From Spirochaetales bacterium (GTDB lineage Bacteria > Spirochaetota > Spirochaetia > SZUA-6 > RPPD01), in NCBI GenBank assembly GCA_016930675.1, contig JAFGGG010000030.1:18479-82478 (forward strand): a stretch of 64,000 bases of DNA, in the 5' to 3' direction. The notes below the pieces were generated by a model. That model worked only from the letters and a program-made list of their open reading frames with translations. It did no database searches and was not told the origin of the DNA. The first letter of the stretch is position 1. Every line of letters starts with the position of its first letter. The position numbers were made by a program, and so were the translations under genes. This document shows positions 17,290 through 27,088 of this stretch, in pieces.

Positions 17290-17397
17290 TCTCTCAAGGA
17301 GCACGCGGAGATCACGGAGAAATAAATATTCATATTGAGTTTTGCAATTTCATCTATTTATTTGATTATCTTTATCCTCCGTGAACTCTGTGAGAGA
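17290..17397. repeat. REP-like imperfect palindrome with an embedded dispersed repeat
   Basis: The outer arms TCTCTCA (17290-17296) and TGAGAGA (17391-17397) and inner arms CACGGAG (17313-17319) and CTCCGTG (17377-17383) form a nested structure in the 320-base gap 17135-17454. The interior segment 17335-17360 matches 42278-42303 at 25 of 26 bases. Apart from the GH116 promoter and palindrome, I see no gene in this gap. Confidence 0.6.
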
Positions 17398-17454
17398 TTT
17401 ATTTGACAGCCTCAAATGACGTTAAAGTAATGGTATTTTTTTGATGGCCGTGCC

Positions 17455-18453
17455 TTAGTAATCCTCAAATTCTGAAAAGTAGATACTGCTCATAATCTCA
17501 TCTACGATTTCACCGTATTTTTCTTGAGCCTGCGGCGGATTAAAGATGGCTCCCGCCATATAAACTGTTTCTTCATGCAACAGCATATAAAAGTGCGCCT
17601 CAATATTATCGTTAGTGTCGACAAACTCAACATAAAGCCATTTAATGCCATGCCATTCTTTGTAGGTCTTATACAACTCTTTAAATTCGGTTTCCGACTC
17701 TTTAAGCATGGCCCATAACTCTTCCGTTGTCTGGGGCATTTCATCGAGGCCGATACCATCGGGCGCGTCTCTATAAACGGCAATCGCGGCGCCTTCTTTC
17801 TCATCGTCAAAAATATCAAGATCCGATGATACTATGACATTAGTGTCATACTCCTCAATTTCCCAATACCCCGGATATGAAAAGGATAATCCCCACTCTT
17901 CATTTTCATAATATTTAAATTCACCTGTTGCGCCGTCCTCATAGCTGATAAACTGAAAAGAGTCCAATATTCCGTTTATTGCAGGGAAAAACTCCGGGCC
18001 GTCCTGTGCCGGAGTATAGCCAAAAGCAATAATATAAAGCGTTTCACCTCTGGTGCACACATAAAATTCCGCCGCTATATCTCGCTTTTTGTTATGCGAC
18101 TTTGTATACCACCATACTTCACCGGCTAATTCACTTTCCGAAAACGGTTCAAGCTGAAATTCATCCTCCACATCCAGCCATTCGCGAAGAGCCTGCTCAG
18201 GCGTAACCTCTTCTTCAATTATATAGGTATATACACCGAACATAACCCCGTCTTGGTAGGTATCGGCAAATTCACTGGATGAAAACAATCGCAGCTCATC
18301 TCCGTATTCATCCATTTCCCAATCCGACGGGTATTGAAGAGAGAATCCCTTTTCCATACTCTCAAAGAATTCCCATCCGTTTGCCGAGAGTGTTGCTGAT
18401 GAGCATACACCCAGTAATATACAAAATAAGCATGTTGTGATTTTATTTCTCAT
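17455..18453 (-). CDS. Exported protein with two tandem PsbP-like domains
   Basis: A 332-residue protein with a Sec signal peptide (about 1-24, ending TLSANG). Two copies of one domain follow: the first starts GFSLQYPSDWEMDEYGDEL near residue 35, the second GLSFSYPGYWEIEEYDTNV near residue 190. Each ends with a helix containing EIVDEIMSS or AINGILDS. The second copy shares EMPQTTEELWAMLK and IFNPPQAQEKYG with the single-domain protein at 14034-14576, so an ancestral duplication is clear. The sequence is acidic. No catalytic residues are evident and its role is unknown. Confidence 0.8.
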   Translation of the reverse strand: MRNKITTCLFCILLGVCSSATLSANGWEFFESMEKGFSLQYPSDWEMDEYGDELRLFSSSEFADTYQDGVMFGVYTYIIEEEVTPEQALREWLDVEDEFQLEPFSESELAGEVWWYTKSHNKKRDIAAEFYVCTRGETLYIIAFGYTPAQDGPEFFPAINGILDSFQFISYEDGATGEFKYYENEEWGLSFSYPGYWEIEEYDTNVIVSSDLDIFDDEKEGAAIAVYRDAPDGIGLDEMPQTTEELWAMLKESETEFKELYKTYKEWHGIKWLYVEFVDTNDNIEAHFYMLLHEETVYMAGAIFNPPQAQEKYGEIVDEIMSSIYFSEFEDY

Positions 18454-18468
18454 AGTATTCCCTTCCTT

Positions 18469-18492
18469 CCAGTGTTAATTATAGCACACTGG
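18469..18492 (-). promoter_or_regulatory. Extended -10 promoter inside a 7-bp palindrome
   Basis: The minus strand reads TGCTATAAT, with TATAAT at 18478-18483, an extended -10 element for the 17455-18453 gene. It lies between perfect arms CCAGTGT (18469-18475) and ACACTGG (18486-18492), so a repressor bound to the palindrome would cover the promoter. AAGGAAGG lies between the promoter and the ATG. Confidence 0.6.
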
Positions 18493-18577
18493 ATGTGATT
18501 TTATAGAAATTATAGCTCATACTTTGGTATGAAGTTTGTTTATTTATTTTTAAAACGAACTGTTGACCATATTAAAC

Positions 18578-20995
18578 TTACTTAATGCCCATAATTACTT
18601 CGACTGTATACGATTTTCCGGCCTCCGGGACGGGTAGGATTTGTGCTGGTACTTCCTTACCGTCGAGTAAGAGCTTTTCAACACCCTTGTTTATTCCCTG
18701 CGGATTTTTCACTTCGATATTGTAGAAAGCTCCCCGGAATTTACGCTTTATGGAAAATCCTTTCCAGTTTTTAGGTATACAGGGATCAATTTTCAGTCCG
18801 TCGCATTCCGGTCTTATCCCTAAGATAAACTTGGTAGCCGCCTGAAAACACCAGGAGGCGGTCCCGGAAAGCCAGCTGTTTCTTCCCAGTCCGAATTGGG
18901 GATGCTCGTCGCCTAAGATATTTTGAGCGTAGCAGTAGGGTTCTACTTCGTATTCGTCGATAATGTCGTTTTTTGCCGCCGGATTAATTTGATTATAATA
19001 TTCGAACGCATAATCTCCTCGTCCCAAAATCGTCTCTGCGATCATGACCCAGGGATTGGTATGCAGAAATATGCCTCCGTTTTCTTTGGTGCCCGGAAGG
19101 TACGTGGAAATCCCCCCGATACTTTTGGAATATTTATTATAACCGGGCCAGGAAAGCTTTATACCGTTTTTTGTGTTCAGATGTTTTCTTACACTATCCA
19201 GGGCCTGCTGCGCTTTTTCTCCTTGGGCAAACCCGCTTATAACAGCCCAGGATTGAGCATTTGTAAAAATCTTGCCCTTTTCATTTTTATGAGAACCTAT
19301 GGGTGTTCCGTCAAAATCGAAATAGCGGGTAAACCATTCACCGTCCCATGCATACTGGTTTACCAGCATTTTCATTTCAGAATAATACGTTTTATACAAA
19401 GCAAAGGTTTCGTCATCCCCAAGATAGCTTACGATTTCCATTAGCTCTTTTAGAGCATAACCGTACTGATGGGCGACGAAAACACTTTCCGCTCCGGTCC
19501 AAAGATTTACCGTATCATTCCAATCCGCAAATCCTAAAAGGGGAAGACCGTGTTTTCCTACATTGTTATGAGTAAACTGAATGCCCCGCTTCAGATGCTC
19601 AAGTACAGACGCGCTTTCCAGCGGTTTTTCATTTTTATCCTTTTCATAAAACGGTATTTCCCGGTTTAAAAACTCGAAATCACCGGTTTCTTTTACATAG
19701 GCGCAGACCGCAAAAATAATCCAAAGGTGATCATCCCCGTAGTAATTGGGTCTGTCCTCCTCTTCCCGGGAGTCTCCTTCATTGGCAATCATGGAAAGCG
19801 GATTGAACTGGTGCATGGCGGACCCGTTTCTTTTCTGAACCCGCAGGAGTTTTACAATAAGGGCTTCAGCTTCTTCCGGAGCACCGGCCAATATTCCCAT
19901 TACGTCCTGGGAACTGTCCCTGAATCCCATACCGCGGGCGCCTAAGCCTAATTGGTAGAGAGACAGGTAACGGGACCAGTTTTTGGTAATATAACACTGG
20001 CGGGCGTTATGAACATTGATCATGGCATTCATATTTTCATCGGGAGTTTGTACCTGAATTGTATCCAGATAGTTTTTCCAGAAATTCTGTAATACGTTAA
20101 AAGCTTGATCGACCTGCGCTTCATCTTTATATTTTTCAATAAGGTGAATCGCCTTTTCTATACTTGTTACCTGTCCCAATTGGGTGATGATGGTTTTCTC
20201 GTCACCCGGATTGAGTATGCCCAAATGATGCATCAAGGCTCCGATATTGTCTCCCCGGTTGACTTCGGTGTTGCCTAATTCTTTCTGCTGCAAAGCCCCC
20301 GGTACCGCCCAACTGCCGTAACCCTGGTTGCCCAAGAAGCGGGCCCGGTCGCTTTCAAATGAAGAGATAGGAAAGTTGGAGGTAAAGAAATTTTCCGCGC
20401 GCCCTAAATTCATAAAAGCGCACTGTTTGAGAATTTTTGAGCCGTTTTTACTATTGACAAGTCTGCTGAGCTGGGTTTGAGGTACCCAGTCCGCGTTGTT
20501 AAACTGCTTCATGGCCTGGAAATGAGTGTATTCAACAACAGGAATCACGTCAATTTCTCTGGATTTTTGTGAGGTATTCTTGATTTTTATTTTTCTGATC
20601 ACCTGAGTGCTTTTAAGCGGAACAAACACGGTTATTTCGGTTCTGATTCCGTAGAACTCGGAGGTAAAAAGCGAATACCCGAGACCAACCCGGCACTCAT
20701 AAAAATCATACTTGTCCAAAGTCGGGGTGTAATAAGGAGAAAAACTGTGGTACTCATTATTTTCTTTATAGCGGATGTAGCAGGTTTCTCCGTTCATATC
20801 CGACGCCGGAAGTTGAGGTATATACTTGACGATCCTGTTTTCCGCCGGGTCCTGTTTGCAAATAACGCCGCCTCCGTTATGATCGATAAAACCTCCGAAT
20901 TTCAGGGTTCCGATATAGTTAATCCATTTAACAGGTGTTTTCGGTGTGGTAATTACATATTCTTTTTTTTCATGATCGAAATATCCGAATTTCAT
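18578..20995 (-). CDS. GH94-family disaccharide phosphorylase, specificity unassigned
   Basis: An 805-residue cytoplasmic enzyme with the GH94 layout: N-terminal beta-sandwich ([15 protein letters not shown], then [10 protein letters not shown]), helical linker, and (alpha/alpha)6 barrel with [27 protein letters not shown] carrying the catalytic Asp in [17 protein letters not shown] and [11 protein letters not shown]94 enzymes cleave beta-linked disaccharides with phosphate to alpha-glucose-1-phosphate. Near residues 30-75 it diverges strongly from the neighbouring cellobiose phosphorylase, in the region shaping the +1 subsite, so another acceptor is likely (for example another beta-linked glucobiose, cellobionic acid or a chitobiose-like sugar). 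Its start overlaps the upstream GH94 stop as ATGA. Confidence 0.9.
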   Translation of the reverse strand: MKFGYFDHEKKEYVITTPKTPVKWINYIGTLKFGGFIDHNGGGVICKQDPAENRIVKYIPQLPASDMNGETCYIRYKENNEYHSFSPYYTPTLDKYDFYECRVGLGYSLFTSEFYGIRTEITVFVPLKSTQVIRKIKIKNTSQKSREIDVIPVVEYTHFQAMKQFNNADWVPQTQLSRLVNSKNGSKILKQCAFMNLGRAENFFTSNFPISSFESDRARFLGNQGYGSWAVPGALQQKELGNTEVNRGDNIGALMHHLGILNPGDEKTIITQLGQVTSIEKAIHLIEKYKDEAQVDQAFNVLQNFWKNYLDTIQVQTPDENMNAMINVHNARQCYITKNWSRYLSLYQLGLGARGMGFRDSSQDVMGILAGAPEEAEALIVKLLRVQKRNGSAMHQFNPLSMIANEGDSREEEDRPNYYGDDHLWIIFAVCAYVKETGDFEFLNREIPFYEKDKNEKPLESASVLEHLKRGIQFTHNNVGKHGLPLLGFADWNDTVNLWTGAESVFVAHQYGYALKELMEIVSYLGDDETFALYKTYYSEMKMLVNQYAWDGEWFTRYFDFDGTPIGSHKNEKGKIFTNAQSWAVISGFAQGEKAQQALDSVRKHLNTKNGIKLSWPGYNKYSKSIGGISTYLPGTKENGGIFLHTNPWVMIAETILGRGDYAFEYYNQINPAAKNDIIDEYEVEPYCYAQNILGDEHPQFGLGRNSWLSGTASWCFQAATKFILGIRPECDGLKIDPCIPKNWKGFSIKRKFRGAFYNIEVKNPQGINKGVEKLLLDGKEVPAQILPVPEAGKSYTVEVIMGIK

Positions 20996-23424
20996 AGCAT
21001 AACCTCCACGAGATGTGTCTTGCCGTCTCCTGTATAGGGAATAAGCGGTGATTCAAGTTTTTTGCCGTCAAGGGTAATACTTGTCACACCTTTATTTTTA
21101 GCGTTAGGATTTTTAATTGTAATTTCAAACCAATCTCCTCTAAAATGCCGTGTTACTTTATATTCCTTCCACTGCTTTGGGATACAGGGATCAATTCGTA
21201 TTCCGTCATATTCCGGTTGTATGCCAAGGATATACTGTGCGATGGCCACAAAATTCCAGGCCGCGGTTCCCGTAAGCCAGCTGTTTTTTGCCTCACCGTG
21301 TCTTTTGGCGTCTTTTCCTGCTACCATCTGGGAGTATACATAAGGTTCCGTGCGGTGAAGGTCACTCTCTTCCTGTAGATAGGAAGGAGTTATTTTTTTA
21401 TAATATTCAAAAGCCCGGTCTCCCCGGCCGATCATAGTTTCTCCGATCATTATCCAGGGATTGTTGTGACAAAAAATACCGGCATTCTCCTTATATCCTT
21501 CCGGGTAACTGGAGATCTCACCCAGGTGCAGATAATATTTTGTATACGCGGGCTGATGCAGCACAATTCCGTATTTTGTGGATAAATGCTTATGAACCGA
21601 GTCCAAAGCTTTTTCGGGATACTGCTCCCGCATGCCGATTGCCGCCATGGAACAGATACCCTGTGATTCGATAAAGATTTTACCTTCTTCATTTTCCTTA
21701 CTTCCGACTTTGTTGCCGTAATCATCATATGCCCTGATGTACCACTCTCCGTCCCAACCTCGTGTTTTGACGGTTTGTTCCATGAGCTCGATGGCGGAGA
21801 GGGCTCTTTGGGCTTCCGCGGTGTTCCCCGTTCTTTTTGCTATTTCCGCGTATTCTTTGCCGTAAAACACGAACAGGCCCGCGATAAACACGGATTCGGC
21901 TACCTTACCGTCCTTATTTGTGCTGGTCTGGAAAGAGTCATTGGGATTTTCTGAAAAGCAGTTGAGGTTAAGACAGTCGTTCCAGTCCGCTCTGCCGATC
22001 AAAGGCAGCTTGTGGGGGCCCAGGTTATTGAGTACATGATTAAAAGAGTTGGTAAGATGTTCGAAGAGTGTACCCGTGTCGTTTTCATTATTATCATAGG
22101 GTACTTGAATTTTAAGGATATCCCAATCCCCCGTTTCTTTTATATAGGCGGAAACAGAGGCGATAAGCCATAACGGATCGTCGTTGAAGTTACTGCCTAT
22201 ATCGTTATTGCCGCGTTTTGTCAGCGGTTGGTACTGGTGATAACAACCCCCGTCTTTAAACTGGGTGGCGGCCACATCCAGAATCCTTTCCTTGGCTCTT
22301 TCCGGGATTTGATGGACAAATCCCAGCAGATCCTGATTGGTATCTCTGAAACCCAATCCGCGTCCTATCCCCGATTCAAAGAATGATGCGGCACGACCTA
22401 TATTATAGGTAACCATACACTGATACTGATTCCATACATTAACCATCCTCGCCAATTTGTCGTCAGCGTGTTGTACATTAAACCGGGAGAGCAGTTCATC
22501 CCAATAATCTTTGAGAGCCGTTATCCCTTTTTTTACCTTTTCTATCGAATTATATTGGCTGATCATGTTTAAAGCCGGCTCTTTATTGATGATCTTGGGT
22601 TGTTCCCACTTGTTTTCTTTCTCATTTTCCACGTATCCCAATATAAAAACGATTTCTTCGGATTTACCGGCAGCCAGTTCCAGTTCAAACATGTGGGAAG
22701 CAATAGGCGACCAGCCGTCGGCCACGGAATTCCCGGATTTACCTGAAAGCACGACATCCGGTTCCGCGAAACCGTTATATAAACCAAAAAAGCTCTCTCT
22801 ATCCGTGTCAAAGCCATCCATCTTCCGATTTGTAAAATAAAAAGCATAGTGATTGCGTCTTTCCCTGTATTCGGTCTTATGATAAATCGTGTTGTCCTTA
22901 ACTTCGACTTCGCCGGTAGAAAAGTTCCTTTGAAAGTTGCTCCTGTCCTCCTGAGCGTTCCATAAACAAAATTCAAGGAAGCTGAACAGTTTTATGGTTT
23001 TCTTTTCAGTACCTTCATTGGTAATTCTAATTTTCTGTACTTCGCCGTTAAAATCCAAAGGAACAAAATAAAGCACTTCGGCTTCTATATTGTTCTTCTG
23101 TCCTGTGATACAGGTGTAGCCGAGACCATGACGGCACTCATATTTATCTAACGGGGTTTTTACCGGCTTCCAACCCGGAGACCACACGGTTCCGTTGTCG
23201 TTTATATAAAAGTATTTACCGCCCGCGTCCATGGGTACATTATTGTAACGATAGCGCGTAATTCTTCTGTATAAGGCGTCTCTATAAAAAGAATACCCGC
23301 CCGCGGTATTGGATATTAATGAAAAAAAATCCGTAGTGCCCAGGTAATTAATCCAGGGCCAGGGTGTTTCGGCGGTTGTTATAACATATTCCTTTTTTTG
23401 GTCATCAAAATAGCCGAATTTCAT
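20992..23424 (-). CDS. Cellobiose phosphorylase (GH94)
   Basis: An 810-residue cytoplasmic enzyme. The N-terminus matches cellobiose phosphorylases closely: [38 protein letters not shown] and [10 protein letters not shown]. The barrel has [27 protein letters not shown] with the general-acid Asp in [16 protein letters not shown] and [13 protein letters not shown]. The reaction is cellobiose + Pi to glucose + alpha-D-glucose-1-phosphate, saving ATP during cellulose breakdown. It overlaps the ROK gene upstream and the second GH94 gene downstream by four bases each, giving a three-gene operon. Confidence 0.9.
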   Translation of the reverse strand: MKFGYFDDQKKEYVITTAETPWPWINYLGTTDFFSLISNTAGGYSFYRDALYRRITRYRYNNVPMDAGGKYFYINDNGTVWSPGWKPVKTPLDKYECRHGLGYTCITGQKNNIEAEVLYFVPLDFNGEVQKIRITNEGTEKKTIKLFSFLEFCLWNAQEDRSNFQRNFSTGEVEVKDNTIYHKTEYRERRNHYAFYFTNRKMDGFDTDRESFFGLYNGFAEPDVVLSGKSGNSVADGWSPIASHMFELELAAGKSEEIVFILGYVENEKENKWEQPKIINKEPALNMISQYNSIEKVKKGITALKDYWDELLSRFNVQHADDKLARMVNVWNQYQCMVTYNIGRAASFFESGIGRGLGFRDTNQDLLGFVHQIPERAKERILDVAATQFKDGGCYHQYQPLTKRGNNDIGSNFNDDPLWLIASVSAYIKETGDWDILKIQVPYDNNENDTGTLFEHLTNSFNHVLNNLGPHKLPLIGRADWNDCLNLNCFSENPNDSFQTSTNKDGKVAESVFIAGLFVFYGKEYAEIAKRTGNTAEAQRALSAIELMEQTVKTRGWDGEWYIRAYDDYGNKVGSKENEEGKIFIESQGICSMAAIGMREQYPEKALDSVHKHLSTKYGIVLHQPAYTKYYLHLGEISSYPEGYKENAGIFCHNNPWIMIGETMIGRGDRAFEYYKKITPSYLQEESDLHRTEPYVYSQMVAGKDAKRHGEAKNSWLTGTAAWNFVAIAQYILGIQPEYDGIRIDPCIPKQWKEYKVTRHFRGDWFEITIKNPNAKNKGVTSITLDGKKLESPLIPYTGDGKTHLVEVML

Positions 23425-24596
23425 CTGCTCCTCCTTGCAATACTATCTCCGGTATAAAACGGTATCTGTTCGTAACTGTTACCATCAACAACCTGAGAAT
23501 TTTCTTTAATAAACATTTTTATCAGAAAATGGCAAGCTGCGCCATAGGCCACAGCGTTATCTCCCATTGATGAAAAGAGAATTTCACAATCAACTAATTC
23601 AGGATAAGCACTGTTGGCTATGATGGCTTCTTTAAATAACGTACAGAGATCAACCGAACCTGACTTGAGAAAGCCTCCTAAAAAAACATGTTTTAAATTC
23701 AAAACATTTACAATAAAAGCAATATTATGTGCCAGTTCCGCGGCAAACCGCTTATAAATTTCAGGTTTGTCAGGAATTAATTTTATGTCGTCATTGGCAA
23801 GCGCAAATTGACTTTTGTTTCCCTGTTTCCAGAACACACTGCGGAACTCTCCCGCGGAAAAATCCCTGCCGTAGTATACCGTATTATTCAGCGCCAACCC
23901 CAGGCCCACGGCCGTGCCCTGATATCCGTCAATAGAGTTGATACCTAAGCGCCACTCGGCTAAGAGGAAAAGAAAATCTTTCAACTCCTTGCTTTTATGC
24001 CGGACGATTTCACCCCAGCAGCAGCAGTTGGCGTCGTTGTCTATTAATACCGGCAGATGGATATCCGATTCCAGTTCCTTTTTTAGATTGAAGGGTTGGG
24101 TAATCTTAAGGGGTATGGATTCGTAGATCACACCCCGAAAGGGATTTATTATCCCCCCTATGCCGCAGGAAATTCCTAAAAGACGGATTCCCAGATCTTT
24201 TTCTTTTTGCTGCGCGTGCACCACAAGTTTTGATAATGATTTGGTTATATTTGACTGCTCGGTCTTTTCCTGAATTACAATTTCATATAGAACATCGCCG
24301 TTCAGATTTATTCCCACGCCGCGGCAGGATTCCTGATGGATTTCACAGCCCAGAATATGGCCGTAATTTTCATTTACTCTCAGGTGAACGGGTTTTCTGC
24401 CTCCGGTGGGCCCGGCCTCTCCCTGCTCCACTTCGATAACAAGATGTGAGGTAATAAGCTCGGCCATGCTTTTTGTGACGGTTGATTTATTAAGATCAAG
24501 TTGTTTGGCCAGATCTATCCGGCTCAGCATGGGATTAATCCATAAGGCTTTTAGGAGACGGCTGGTATTACTGCTCATTTCCGGAGGATAATGCAT
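23421..24596 (-). CDS. ROK-family transcriptional regulator of the GH94 operon
   Basis: A 391-residue protein. Residues about 8-75 form a winged helix-turn-helix ([20 protein letters not shown], then [13 protein letters not shown]). The ROK sugar-binding domain follows with [25 protein letters not shown] and [12 protein letters not shown]. The zinc motif of ROK kinases (C-x-C-G-x2-G-C-x-E) is missing, so this is a regulator rather than a kinase. It probably represses the two GH94 genes and its own transcription until a glucoside binds. A GAGG site precedes the ATG. A palindrome overlapping a TTGACA lies upstream. Confidence 0.9.
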   Translation of the reverse strand: MHYPPEMSSNTSRLLKALWINPMLSRIDLAKQLDLNKSTVTKSMAELITSHLVIEVEQGEAGPTGGRKPVHLRVNENYGHILGCEIHQESCRGVGINLNGDVLYEIVIQEKTEQSNITKSLSKLVVHAQQKEKDLGIRLLGISCGIGGIINPFRGVIYESIPLKITQPFNLKKELESDIHLPVLIDNDANCCCWGEIVRHKSKELKDFLFLLAEWRLGINSIDGYQGTAVGLGLALNNTVYYGRDFSAGEFRSVFWKQGNKSQFALANDDIKLIPDKPEIYKRFAAELAHNIAFIVNVLNLKHVFLGGFLKSGSVDLCTLFKEAIIANSAYPELVDCEILFSSMGDNAVAYGAACHFLIKMFIKENSQVVDGNSYEQIPFYTGDSIARRSR

Positions 24597-24643
24597 ATAA
24601 CCTCTTAGTTGGTTGGTTTATTGTATCAACTTACATATAAATA

Positions 24644-24658
24644 CATTGAGTGTCAATG
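24644..24658 (-). promoter_or_regulatory. Operator-like palindrome over the -35 element of the ROK operon
   Basis: CATTGA (24644-24649) and TCAATG (24653-24658) are perfect arms with a 3-base centre. They include TTGACA of the minus strand (24651-24656), a consensus -35; the matching -10 is weak (TAAGTT after 17 bases). Autoregulation by the ROK protein is the simple inference. Confidence 0.5.
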
Positions 24659-24761
24659 GGATTTTTATAGGTAGTATGTAAAAAAAAATACACTTTTTTT
24701 CCGATAATAAGATAAAATAAAAAGTCAGAATTATTGTATTTAGGCAAGGATTACAAAATTG

Positions 24762-25247
24762 ATGAGATACAGATATCTTATATTCTCTTTATTTACAATA
24801 GTCGCACTATTCTCATGCAGAACGCATCATATCGCCGATGAAACGAATTTTATAACTGAAGCAAACAGAGTGATTTTAGCGAATGAACAATATTTTGGCG
24901 GGAAATATGAGTTATGGGTTCCCACTGATGCTGAAATACAAGAGGCATTGGATGTGATCTTTACGTTTTTAAAAGATTCTGAATCTGATAAAAAGTTAAC
25001 CGTATACTTTCGAGCTGAAATCAGAAAAATATTAAAAAACGTAAGCAGCTATCGGGTGCAGTTCGTGGGTATAATTTATAATGACAGACGCTATATACAT
25101 TGCAATTTCGTTCATATGAACAGCGGTTTTGAAGATTGGAGAGAGAAGTTGATTGTGGCTGTAGCCGGCGGGTTTTGGTACTGGTACATTAATTATGATG
25201 CGGAATTAAAGAAAGTAATTAAGATGTATATAAACGGATGTACTTAG
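24762..25247 (+). CDS. Small lipoprotein of unknown function
   Basis: About 161 residues: MRYRYLIFSLFTIVALFSC is a lipoprotein signal with lipobox LFSC, then a mature domain of about 140 residues rich in aromatic residues, including GGKYELWVPTDAEIQEAL and GGFWYWYINYD near the end. The ATG at 24762 is 11 bases from AAGGA; the adjacent TTG at 24759 would have better spacing, so the start is uncertain by one codon. It stands alone between the divergent ROK operon and the convergent propeller gene. No family recognised. Confidence 0.75.
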   Translation: MRYRYLIFSLFTIVALFSCRTHHIADETNFITEANRVILANEQYFGGKYELWVPTDAEIQEALDVIFTFLKDSESDKKLTVYFRAEIRKILKNVSSYRVQFVGIIYNDRRYIHCNFVHMNSGFEDWREKLIVAVAGGFWYWYINYDAELKKVIKMYINGCT

Positions 25248-25280
25248 AAAATTATTAGCAGCTTCAATTCATACCCACGG

Positions 25281-26912
25281 TTATTTCCATGCCATAAGAC
25301 CGTCGCCGCTTTGCAGATAGATCACGCCATCCGCGATAACCGGTCCGCCGTTGCCGATGTAATTGGAGTTTTTCGGAGAGTATTTCCACAATACCTTTCC
25401 GTTTTTTTGATTGATTCCGTGGATCCATGAGCGCTCGTTCGGTGTTTCTTGATGATCGGGAGTATCTTTGATCACTATTATATTATTACCAGCCGCGAGC
25501 GGGTTATCCATATTGGCTTTTACATTATAGGTCCATAAGATTTTACCATTGGAGATATCCGCCGCCGCCAGATTATTGTCTGGCGCCGCAAAAACCACAA
25601 GATCATCGACGATAAGGGGGCCGGCATAGCCCGAAGCTGCTGCCGGTATTTTCCAAATTACGTTTTTTCCGTTTTGCGCATCCAGCGCGTAAAGGTATGA
25701 TTCATTATCAGTATGTACACGGAAATAGAGAATACCTTCTTTGTAAGCGGGTGTACACACTTCACCCTTCGGCAGTACTTTGAAACGCCAACGTTTTTTT
25801 CCGGATTCAATATCGATCGCGTTCAGATAGCCTTTACTTCCGATAAAACAGCAGCCGTCAGCGACAAGAGGAGATGAGCGATATATACCGTTGGTTTTTG
25901 AGAGCCAGAGCATGTCGCCATTTTCAGTGTCCAGCGCGTGGACACCGAAATTCGTGGGCAAAAAGAGTATGCCCCTGTCAATACAGGCGCTACCATAAGG
26001 GCGTTCATTTGCATCACCTAATTTCGTCTTCCAGAGGAGTTTTCCGTTCATATCAGAAGCACAAACATACGCGTTATAGTCTCTGCAGGCGGTAAATATT
26101 TTACCTCCGACGATTACGGGGCTTCCTCCTTCCTCACTACATCGGGTAAGTTTTTCATCTGAATGCCATATAAGTCTTGGTTCCTTTTTTGGCCCACCGG
26201 TAGGGTATTCAGCTGTTCTTTGCGCATCGGACAGGAATATACCATTCACGCCTTCTTTATAAGCAAGCTGAACAGAGGTTTTTTCTTGGATCGCGGTTTG
26301 GCTTTTATTTCCGCTTATTTGTCCGGATTTACGATATTCGTTCGTGTCATAGGCGTCGATCTCACCGTGATACGCGTGGTCGGCGGCTTTCATAAGTTTT
26401 CTGAAATCGGCCACGGATGCGGGAGCTGTCTCGATCCATTGAAAAAAAGCGAACACAACCTCGCCGTCTGTGAAATAACTGTCCACCAGAGGAAGATTGG
26501 AATCGGTTATCTTAATTTTCTCTTCTTTATCAAAATCTTCAGCAGCCCCGTTAAGACACTCAGCCGTACCGTCCGACCCGAGCCGTACCGTGGAAGTGGC
26601 TTTGTCGATCAACAGGTTGTCATGCTCGTGGAAGTCCATTGCACGGGCCATAAACATGGGGGATGAGAAATGAAAAAGGCTTTCATGTATAAATTGTCCG
26701 TCTGCCGTAGGTGTTTCGATTACGATCCAGACCGGTGGAGCCATAGCTTCCACCTGATCTTCAAGGTGATGCAGTATTTTCGTTCTCAATTCTCCGGGAT
26801 TCTGGGTCCGGAAATCTTTAATGATCTTTTCAAGTTCGATGCCCTTTTCTTTTGTTACGCGGTGCACGCTGTTTTTAAATTTTGGATCTTTATGGCCCTG
26901 TTGTTTTTTCAT
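25281..26912 (-). CDS. Cytoplasmic PQQ-like beta-propeller protein with unknown N-terminal domain
   Basis: A 543-residue protein without signal peptide or membrane helix. Residues about 1-235 form an unrecognised domain (WIVIETPTADGQFIHESLF, then a segment with FAFFQWIE). Residues about 245-543 form a PQQ-like propeller with repeats such as DMNGKLLWKTKLG, DTENGDMLWLSKTNG, DIESGKKRWRFK, DISNGKILWTYN and NQKNGKVLWKYS, each followed by a blade strand of the type SPVIVGGKI or PLVADGCCF. Most propellers of this family are exported, so a cytoplasmic one is less usual. It may be a scaffold; no catalytic set is seen. It is transcribed divergently from the histidine kinase gene. Confidence 0.8.
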   Translation of the reverse strand: MKKQQGHKDPKFKNSVHRVTKEKGIELEKIIKDFRTQNPGELRTKILHHLEDQVEAMAPPVWIVIETPTADGQFIHESLFHFSSPMFMARAMDFHEHDNLLIDKATSTVRLGSDGTAECLNGAAEDFDKEEKIKITDSNLPLVDSYFTDGEVVFAFFQWIETAPASVADFRKLMKAADHAYHGEIDAYDTNEYRKSGQISGNKSQTAIQEKTSVQLAYKEGVNGIFLSDAQRTAEYPTGGPKKEPRLIWHSDEKLTRCSEEGGSPVIVGGKIFTACRDYNAYVCASDMNGKLLWKTKLGDANERPYGSACIDRGILFLPTNFGVHALDTENGDMLWLSKTNGIYRSSPLVADGCCFIGSKGYLNAIDIESGKKRWRFKVLPKGEVCTPAYKEGILYFRVHTDNESYLYALDAQNGKNVIWKIPAAASGYAGPLIVDDLVVFAAPDNNLAAADISNGKILWTYNVKANMDNPLAAGNNIIVIKDTPDHQETPNERSWIHGINQKNGKVLWKYSPKNSNYIGNGGPVIADGVIYLQSGDGLMAWK

Positions 26913-27088
26913 CTTTTTCTCTCCCCTTATATTGAAAAATCATATCAAATATGTATCCATTTGTAACAATAATTGAAGTATGAATTTATTTTTTAAACTG
27001 GAAGTAAAGGAAAATCTTGTGTTACAATAGTTGAATAAATCGACACGGATCTTTGAATCCAAAAAGCTGCAATTTAAAAATTATTAGA

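Noticed and set aside
18923..19444. 173-codon plus-strand frame opposite the GH94 gene
   Set aside because: No domain, no ribosome-binding site, and it lies wholly within a conserved gene.
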